A stretch of DNA of 64,000 nt from UBA2638 sp046293135. GTDB taxonomy: Bacteria; Pseudomonadota; Alphaproteobacteria; Micavibrionales; Micavibrionaceae. The notes beneath the pieces were generated by a model. It was not told the origin of the DNA. It was given only the letters and a program-made list of their open reading frames with translations, and ran no database searches. The stretch spans positions 310,001 through 374,000 of the forward strand of contig JBKBPR010000001.1 of the NCBI GenBank assembly GCA_046293135.1, given 5' to 3'. Below are positions 58,986-64,000 of this stretch, piece by piece (within the stretch, counting starts at the first letter, position 1; each line of letters starts with the position of its first letter). The translations under genes were made by a program, and so were the position numbers.

Positions 58986-59771
58986 TTATCTCAGCTGACC
59001 TGCGACCTGCATCATCTCATCCGAAGTCGAGATAATATTCGAGTTCATCTCATAAGCGCGCTGCGCCGCGATTAGCCGCGTAATTTCCTCCACGACATTG
59101 ACGTTGGATTGTTCCAAAGCGCCCTGACGGATCGTTGCGAACTGGTTCTCACCGGGATTGCCGTTGATCGGCGCGCCGGAGCCGGGGGTCTCAAGGAATA
59201 AATTATCGCCGATTGCTTCAAGCCCGACTGGGTTCACGAAAGAGGCAAGCTCAAGACGCCCGACATTTTGCAAATTGACCTGACCCTCAACGCGTACCAG
59301 CACTTCGCCGGTTTCGTTGATGTCAATGCTCAAGGCGTTGTTCGGCACGGTAATGCCGGGTTGTACCTGATAGCCCTGAACGGTCACAAGCTGGCCGTTT
59401 TCATTAAGCTGGAACGTGCCGTCGCGTGTATAGGCGGTGTCACCGTTCGGAAGCTGGATCTGGAAATACCCCTCTCCGGTCAAGGCCAGATCAAGCGGGT
59501 TTTCGGTAATCTGGATCGCGCCTTGCCCCGTCATGCGGTAGACAGCGCCCGTTCTCACCCCAAGGCCGAGCTGGATACCCGAAGGAACGGTCGTCCCCGC
59601 ATCAGAGGAGGTCGAGCCGGGGCGGGTGATGTTCTGATAAATCAGGTCAAGGAATGCCGCGCGCTGGCGCTTATATCCCGTTGTGCCCATATTGGCGATG
59701 TTGTTGGAAATCACGTCAACATTCATCTGTTGAGCCATCATCCCTGTTGCGCCTATATCGAGTGATCTCAT
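58986..59771 (-). CDS. flgG: Distal rod protein FlgG
   Basis: 261 residues. MRSLDIGATGMMAQQMNVDVISNNIANMGTTGYKRQRAAFLDLIYQN is the FlgG opening, GEGYFQIQLPNGDTAYTRDGTFQLNENGQLVTVQGYQVQPGI is the next conserved segment, and EQSNVNVVEEITRLIAAQRAYEMNSNIISTSDEMMQVAGQLR ends it. Length 261 is typical. It follows flgF by 72 bases and precedes flgA. Confidence 0.97.
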   Translation of the reverse strand: MRSLDIGATGMMAQQMNVDVISNNIANMGTTGYKRQRAAFLDLIYQNITRPGSTSSDAGTTVPSGIQLGLGVRTGAVYRMTGQGAIQITENPLDLALTGEGYFQIQLPNGDTAYTRDGTFQLNENGQLVTVQGYQVQPGITVPNNALSIDINETGEVLVRVEGQVNLQNVGRLELASFVNPVGLEAIGDNLFLETPGSGAPINGNPGENQFATIRQGALEQSNVNVVEEITRLIAAQRAYEMNSNIISTSDEMMQVAGQLR

Positions 59772-59812
59772 TGTTTTTCTCCTTGGTCTTTTTTCAAATG
59801 CGTTAATTTACA

Positions 59813-59838
59813 AATTGTTCTGATTGTTCTGATTGTTC
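59813..59838. repeat. Short tandem repeat between flgF and flgG
   Basis: The 9-base unit TGATTGTTC occurs at 59821-59829 and 59830-59838, preceded by the partial copy AATTGTTC at 59813-59820. Confidence 0.55.
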
Positions 59839-59843
59839 GAATT

Positions 59844-60569
59844 TTATCCTGCACGTGTCAGTTTCTGGATCGCGTTCCGCAGCCGCTCATTTTCCTGCTG
59901 CAAGGCTTGCTGCATCGATTGATAAGAGCGCGAAACCTCGATCATATTGGTCATTTCCAAAATCGAATTGACGTTCGAGCCTTCGAGATAACCTTGCTGA
60001 ACAGTTGTTCTTTGCGGCGGCAACGGCGCGGCATCGGTGATATAAAGGTTATCGCCGAATTGTCTGAGCTCTTGGATGTTTTCAAATTCGACAATCTGCA
60101 ACTGCCCGATCTGGCCGTCTTCGGTCGAGATAACGCCGTTGCGGTCAAAAATAATTCTATTGGCTTCGGCGGGGATCGCAATCGGCGCGCCGCCCGCATC
60201 CAGAACCTGATCGCCCGCTTGCGTTTGCAGCGTGCCATCCTGACCGAGGCGGAAATTTCCGGCGCGGCTATAGGCGGTATCTCCGGCTTGCGTTTGCACC
60301 GCGAAAAATCCTTGGCCGACCAACGCGACATCAAACGGATTGTCGGTTTGCTGCATCGGGCCTTCTTGAGCGCTCATATATTGACCGCGATCATAAACGA
60401 AAGAGAGCCTGTCCTCTGCGCCGCGCGGCTTGGTCATGTATTCAGAGAACAGCATATGCTGGCCGCGATAGCCGGGGGTTGTCATATTGGCGATGTTGTT
60501 GGCGATGGTCGTCATATTGTTCCGCAGAACCATTTGACGGGACAGACCGAGATAAATACTGTTTTCCAT
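59844..60569 (-). CDS. flgF: Proximal rod protein FlgF
   Basis: 241 residues. Starts MENSIYLGLSRQMVLRNNMTTIANNIANMTTPGYRGQHMLFSEYM, includes GQGFFAVQTQAGDTAYSRAGNFRLGQDGTLQTQAGDQVLDAGG and ends with EGSNVNSILEMTNMIEVSRSYQSMQQALQQENERLRNAIQKLTRAG. This is the FlgF version of the rod family, shorter than FlgG. It is the first gene of the flgF-flgG-flgA-flgH operon, with a sigma54 promoter 74 bases upstream. Confidence 0.95.
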   Translation of the reverse strand: MENSIYLGLSRQMVLRNNMTTIANNIANMTTPGYRGQHMLFSEYMTKPRGAEDRLSFVYDRGQYMSAQEGPMQQTDNPFDVALVGQGFFAVQTQAGDTAYSRAGNFRLGQDGTLQTQAGDQVLDAGGAPIAIPAEANRIIFDRNGVISTEDGQIGQLQIVEFENIQELRQFGDNLYITDAAPLPPQRTTVQQGYLEGSNVNSILEMTNMIEVSRSYQSMQQALQQENERLRNAIQKLTRAG

Positions 60570-60642
60570 AGCGATACTCTTTCTTTACCCAATGTGTTTT
60601 TCGAAGATCGTTGTAACTTGTGCCTTCGTCGGTTTGGATATT

Positions 60643-60657
60643 GCACAGAGCGTGCCA
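60643..60657 (-). promoter_or_regulatory. Sigma54 promoter of the flgF operon
   Basis: On the minus strand TGGCACG (60657-60651), CTCT, GTGC (60646-60643): a full -24 box and a one-mismatch -12 box with GG-N10-GC spacing. It is 74 bases before the flgF ATG. Confidence 0.85.
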
Positions 60658-60972
60658 TATTGATTTTTCGTTTATTTTCAGTAACTTGTTGTTGTGAAGG
60701 GCAGCGCCTCCCCGCGCCGTTCTTAGATGATTTGTGGGCGCTTATCATGCCTTGGGGCAATTTTTTCCCTGCCCGCGCTCGGGTCGGTTTCCATCCATCC
60801 GCATCCATAAATGCAAATAAATTGCACGAAAATGGCCTTCAGGGATGTTGAGCATTTGTAAACGGCGCAGAATGATTTAATATAGAATATGGGGTTGTTT
60901 TATTTTGCCTCATATCTGCGTTTGCCAATCAATTTATAACTCTAATATCTATTTATAAAACGGGTTTGATCC
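60658..60972. other. Divergent intergenic region between flgF and fliL
   Basis: 315 bases between the flgF promoter and the fliL start. The right half is AT-rich. TTGCCA at 60915-60920, 18 bases, then TATCTA gives a weak sigma70-like candidate for fliL. No sigma54, CtrA, coding or RNA feature was recognised in the rest. Confidence 0.35.
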
Positions 60973-61524
60973 ATGTCTGATGAAGAAAGCAACCAAGCAT
61001 CCGCCGAAGGCCAGGAAGACGGCGAAGAAAAAGCAGAATTTAGCGCCAAAAAGCTGATCTTGTTTGTGGTCGTGCCGTTGGTGTTGCTTGCCGGTGTCGG
61101 CGGCGGGCTATATTTTTCGGGGATGCTGGATTCCTTTATCGGCAAGGGCGATGAGCAACATGAAGGCGAGGAGGGCGGCGCTGCCCATGCGCATGCTGCG
61201 CCCGTATCGACCAGCGGCCCTGCGGCCTTTGTTGAAATCCCGACAATGATCGTCAATCTGAGTGAGGATGACGGCACGCCGCGCTTTTTAAGGCTGACGG
61301 TGCAGCTGGAGCTGAAAAACCCCGCGGATGCGCCGCGTATCGAGGGCGTTATGCCGCGTGTGATCGACCAATTCCAAACTTACCTGCGGGAGCTGCGCGT
61401 GCGTGATCTGCGCGGCTCGGCGGGAATTTACCGCCTGCAAATGGAACTTTTATGGCGCGTTAATCAGGCTGCCAGCCCGATTGAGGTCAAAGATGTTCTA
61501 TTTCAGGAAATTTTGATTCAATAA
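60973..61524 (+). CDS. fliL: Flagellar basal-body protein FliL
   Basis: 183 residues. Acidic cytoplasmic N-terminus (SDEESNQASAEGQEDGEEKAEF), one membrane segment (LILFVVVPLVLLAGVGGGLYFSGML, about 30-53), and a periplasmic part with FVEIPTMIVNLSEDDGTPRFLRLTVQLELKN and VIDQFQTYLRELRVRDLRGSAGIYRLQMELLWRVNQAASPIEVKDVLFQEILIQ. FliL stabilises stators. It heads the fliL-fliM-DUF6468-motE set on the plus strand. Confidence 0.95.
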   Translation: MSDEESNQASAEGQEDGEEKAEFSAKKLILFVVVPLVLLAGVGGGLYFSGMLDSFIGKGDEQHEGEEGGAAHAHAAPVSTSGPAAFVEIPTMIVNLSEDDGTPRFLRLTVQLELKNPADAPRIEGVMPRVIDQFQTYLRELRVRDLRGSAGIYRLQMELLWRVNQAASPIEVKDVLFQEILIQ

Positions 61525-61541
61525 TGGTATAATAAGAGTAA

Positions 61542-61557
61542 CGGCATGCTTTTTGCG
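61542..61557 (+). promoter_or_regulatory. Candidate sigma54 promoter upstream of fliM
   Basis: CGGCATG (61542-61548), CTTT, TTGC (61553-61556): -24 element with two mismatches from TGGCACG, a perfect TTGC -12 element, and GG-N10-GC spacing. It is 54 bases before the fliM ATG, suggesting that fliM onward can be expressed independently of fliL. Confidence 0.55.
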
Positions 61558-61610
61558 TAAAGGATACAATAAAAGTCAAAATAGCGTGAAAACCAGATCA
61601 GGATGACCAA

Positions 61611-62726
61611 ATGAGCGATACATCTACGGATGAGCTTGAAAAGATGAGCGACGAAGAAAAGGAAATGCTTTCCGAATGGGAAGGCATGACCGATTCTGAT
61701 GATGGTGATGCTGTGCCGCAATTTGATGCGGGTATGTTTGATGATGATGGCGGCGGAACGCGCATTCTCAATCAGGATGAAATCGACTCCCTGCTCGGAT
61801 TTGATGATGACAGCATGATGCAGGCCGAAACTTCGGGCGTCATGGCTTTGATCAATTCGGCGATGGTCAATTACGAGCGTCTGCCGATGCTCGATATCGT
61901 TTTTGACCGTCTTGTGCGCTTGATGTCGACATCTTTGCGGAATTTGACGTCGGATAACGTCGAAGTCAGCCTCGATCAGGTCTCGACGGTGCGCTTCGGC
62001 GATTATATGAACTCGATTCCGCTGCCGGCGATGCTCTCGGTCTTCAAGGCCGAGGAATGGGACAATAACGGCCTGCTCGTCACCGACTCCGCGCTGATCT
62101 ATTCGATTGTCGATGTGTTGCTCGGGGGGCGGAAGGGTACGCCCGCCATTCGTGTTGAGGGGCGGCCATACACCACCATCGAAACCAAGCTGGTCGAAAA
62201 AATGGTGCAGGTCGGTCTGGGCGATTTGTCTTCGGCCTTTGATCCGCTCTCTCCGGTCAGCTTCTCGCTTGATCGTATGGAAACCAACCCGCGCTTTGCG
62301 ACAATTACCCAAAGCGGCAATGCTTGCGTTCTGGCGCGGCTACGCGTTGATATGGGCGATCGCGGCGGACGGGTTGAAATCCTTATTCCATACGCAACGC
62401 TGGAGCCGATCCGTGAATTGCTCCTGCAGATGTTCATGGGGGAGAAGTTCGGGCGTGACTCGATCTGGGAAAACCACCTGACCCACGAATTATACAAGAC
62501 TGATGTGCAGCTACAGGCGATTTTGGGCGAGCTGACCTTGCCGCTCAATGATCTGATGAACTGGCGCATCGGTACGCAAGTGCTCTTTAACACGCGTGTG
62601 GAGGAGGAGCTGGAGCTACGCTGCGGCCACTTCCCGATGTTCAGGGGGCCTGTCGGACAAAAGCAGGGCAATATCGCCGTGAAGATCGAGAAATATATCC
62701 CGCCTGAAAGGGATGATGACGATTAG
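61611..62726 (+). CDS. fliM: Flagellar motor switch protein FliM
   Basis: 371 residues. The CheY-binding motif ILNQDEIDSLLGF sits at residues 52-64, behind an acidic extension of about 50 residues (SDEEKEMLSEWEGMTDSDDGD); in most FliM it is at residues 5-15. The middle CheC-like domain follows, including LDIVFDRLVRLMSTSLRNLTSDNVEVSLDQVSTVRFGDYMNSIP. The C-terminal FliN-like domain ends with LFNTRVEEELELRCGHFPMFRGPVGQKQGNIAVKIEKYI. FliM binds FliG and FliN in the C-ring. It starts 86 bases after fliL. Confidence 0.96.
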   Translation: MSDTSTDELEKMSDEEKEMLSEWEGMTDSDDGDAVPQFDAGMFDDDGGGTRILNQDEIDSLLGFDDDSMMQAETSGVMALINSAMVNYERLPMLDIVFDRLVRLMSTSLRNLTSDNVEVSLDQVSTVRFGDYMNSIPLPAMLSVFKAEEWDNNGLLVTDSALIYSIVDVLLGGRKGTPAIRVEGRPYTTIETKLVEKMVQVGLGDLSSAFDPLSPVSFSLDRMETNPRFATITQSGNACVLARLRVDMGDRGGRVEILIPYATLEPIRELLLQMFMGEKFGRDSIWENHLTHELYKTDVQLQAILGELTLPLNDLMNWRIGTQVLFNTRVEEELELRCGHFPMFRGPVGQKQGNIAVKIEKYIPPERDDDD

Positions 62727-62777
62727 TGATTTGATGATTTTGGCGAAGAGTAAAACAACAATAACGAGTAAAATATA

Positions 62778-63401
62778 ATGAGTAGCACTGTGTTCTTTTT
62801 TCTGATTGATGTACTGGTTTTAACGGGCTTGGCGGTGATGATTTTTTATTGCATCCGTTTGACCAAGGCGCTTAATAATTTCCGCCAGTATCGTCAGGAA
62901 TTCAACACGCTGGTCTCCGAATTATCACGCAATATCGAGCAAGCCAGCGGCGCAGTCGAAAACCTCAAAAATGCCAGCTTCGAAGCGGGCGAGGATCTGC
63001 AAAAGGTCGTCAATAACGCCCGTACGCTCTGCGATGAATTGCAGCTGATGAATGATATGGGCAATGCGCTCGCCAACCGTCTGGAGCGTCTGTCCGATAC
63101 AGGGCGCTCGGCGCTCAATCAAAAGCCTGATTTTGACAGCGGCAAAGCCCCTGCCGCGAACGGTGCGAATGGCGCAAATGGTTCAAACGGCTCTGCTAAA
63201 AACGGCAGCAAACCCCCGCCGGCGTTCTTTATTCAGGATCGCGATTTTGAAGAGGGCGCTGATCCGTCCGAAAACTATATGACCGATGATTTCGCTGAGG
63301 ATGACGATGATGATGGCGCGGATGCATTCGAAAGCCAATCCGAGCGGGAACTTTACGCTGCGTTGAAAAAGAAAAACGCCCCCAAGGGCAAAATGTTTTA
63401 A
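62778..63401 (+). CDS. DUF6468-type flagellar accessory membrane protein
   Basis: 207 residues. One N-terminal membrane segment (FFLIDVLVLTGLAVMIFYCIRLT, about 5-27), then a helical coiled-coil part with FNTLVSELSRNIEQASGAVENLKNASFEAGEDLQKVVNNARTLCDELQLMNDMGNALANRLERL. A Gly/Ala/Asn repeat linker (GANGANGSNGSAKNG) leads to an acidic stretch with EDDDDDGADAFESQSERELYAALKK and a basic end. DUF6468 proteins stand next to motE in alphaproteobacterial flagellar clusters, exactly as here; their function is not established. Confidence 0.75.
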   Translation: MSSTVFFFLIDVLVLTGLAVMIFYCIRLTKALNNFRQYRQEFNTLVSELSRNIEQASGAVENLKNASFEAGEDLQKVVNNARTLCDELQLMNDMGNALANRLERLSDTGRSALNQKPDFDSGKAPAANGANGANGSNGSAKNGSKPPPAFFIQDRDFEEGADPSENYMTDDFAEDDDDDGADAFESQSERELYAALKKKNAPKGKMF

Positions 63402-63471
63402 TGAAGAGAAAAAGAAAAGCTGGGCGCGGATTTTGAGCGCAAAGCACCATAACACAATAGATAGATGATAA

Positions 63472-64000
63472 ATGTCTGACAGGTTGAAAATACTTCCATT
63501 GTTGATTTTTGTGGCGATGCTGGCCTTTTCGGTGCGGCTCGTTGAGGTCGTTTCGGGCGCGCGCGATTTATCGGGTTCGGCAATGGCGGCTGATGCGGTT
63601 CGCCCGTCCGCCGCGCCTAGCCCCGATGAGAGCGCCTTGCGCGACCCTTCCGCTACTGATGAGGATGCGCCCGCACAGGAATTGACGCTGGCCGAGGCGG
63701 AAACGGCTGAACCTACAGGGGCTGCGGCTGCGCCTGAAACCACTAAAGGCAGCCCCGCCGCAACAGAACCAAGCGCCGCCACAAACTGGCGCGATGCGTC
63801 CGAGGAAAATGTCGACACGTCTTCCGTGACGATGGACATGTTCCGCGATATGTCGGCGCGCCGTGAGGAGCTTGACAAAAGGGAGCGCGCTCTGGGAACA
63901 CGGGAAGCTTTGCTGAAAGCCGCCGAACAGGAGCTGGACAGAAAGTATCAGGAGCTTGAGCTACTGCGCGGTGAGATCAAAGGGCTGCTGGAGGATCAAT
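63472..64000 (+). CDS. motE: MotE-type flagellar protein (C-terminus cut by window edge)
   Basis: The ATG at 63472 opens a frame that runs past the window end, 176 residues so far. Residues about 7-26 (LPLLIFVAMLAFSVRLVEVV) are a membrane anchor or signal. An Ala/Pro/Glu/Thr-rich linker leads to a coiled coil, RREELDKRERALGTREALLKAAEQELDRKYQELELLRGEIKGLLEDQ. The order anchor, linker, coiled coil is that of MotE (a MotC chaperone in Rhizobium); a MgtE-like C-terminal domain should follow outside the window. The start lies 70 bases after the DUF6468 gene. Confidence 0.7.
   Translation, partial: MSDRLKILPLLIFVAMLAFSVRLVEVVSGARDLSGSAMAADAVRPSAAPSPDESALRDPSATDEDAPAQELTLAEAETAEPTGAAAAPETTKGSPAATEPSAATNWRDASEENVDTSSVTMDMFRDMSARREELDKRERALGTREALLKAAEQELDRKYQELELLRGEIKGLLEDQ

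Noticed and set aside
1..64000. CRISPR arrays, tRNA or rRNA genes, insertion sequences, integrases
   Set aside because: No regularly spaced repeats, cloverleaf-like stretches, transposase reading frames or terminal-repeat pairs with a coding core were found.

Overview
The window is dense, GC-moderate bacterial DNA from an alphaproteobacterium. The markers are CtrA (20052-20765), the alphaproteobacterial flagellar regulators FlbD, FliX, FlaF and FlbT, a DksA with a degenerate zinc finger, and the DUF6468/MotE pair at the right edge. FlhF/FlhG suggests a polar flagellum. The combination would fit a Micavibrio-like or Rhodospirillales-like lineage, but that placement is inference. No rRNA, tRNA, CRISPR, IS element or prophage was seen.

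Left part (1-24 kb). On the minus strand lies an arginine operon read as P-loop protein, argC, argB, small membrane protein, argD, argF (argF cut by the window edge). It has a candidate sigma70 promoter at 5514-5542. A plus-strand Fur box precedes two small cysteine proteins, one of them Bfd-like, followed by a GT25 glycosyltransferase. A minus-strand M20 amidohydrolase and a GNAT protein follow. Next is a peptide (microcin C type) ABC importer cluster, yejA, yejB and yejE, interrupted by kdsB, a histidine phosphatase and a secreted protein. Then come a degenerate EAL protein, pyrD, pgsA, a small gene with a CtrA-type box, and ctrA.

Flagellar region (21-64 kb). The units are: fliI-fliJ-cyclase-like (+); fliK-like, flhG, flhF, flhA (-); a separate unknown 428-residue gene; flbD (-); motA (-); fliF-fliG-fliH-fliN (-); a FlaG-like gene (+); flbT-flaF (-); flagellin (-), divergent from a GT41 TPR glycosyltransferase and a methyltransferase-like gene (+). 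The hook/P-ring operon runs flgI-flgJ-two FlgN-like genes-fliK-flgD-flgE-flgE (-). It is followed by fliX and dksA (+), flgF-flgG-flgA-flgH (-), and fliL-fliM-DUF6468-motE (+).

Regulation is partly visible in the DNA. Near-consensus sigma54 -24/-12 elements sit upstream of flgI, flgF and fliM, matching the sigma54 activator FlbD and its partner FliX encoded here. Early genes such as fliF have sigma70-like promoters. Points that stand out are the P-loop protein embedded in arginine synthesis, two tandem FlgE proteins, two FliK-like proteins, a cyclase-like protein beside fliJ, an orphan 428-residue protein, probable flagellin modification genes, a stack of nested palindromes after dksA, and several short tandem repeats with about three copies.
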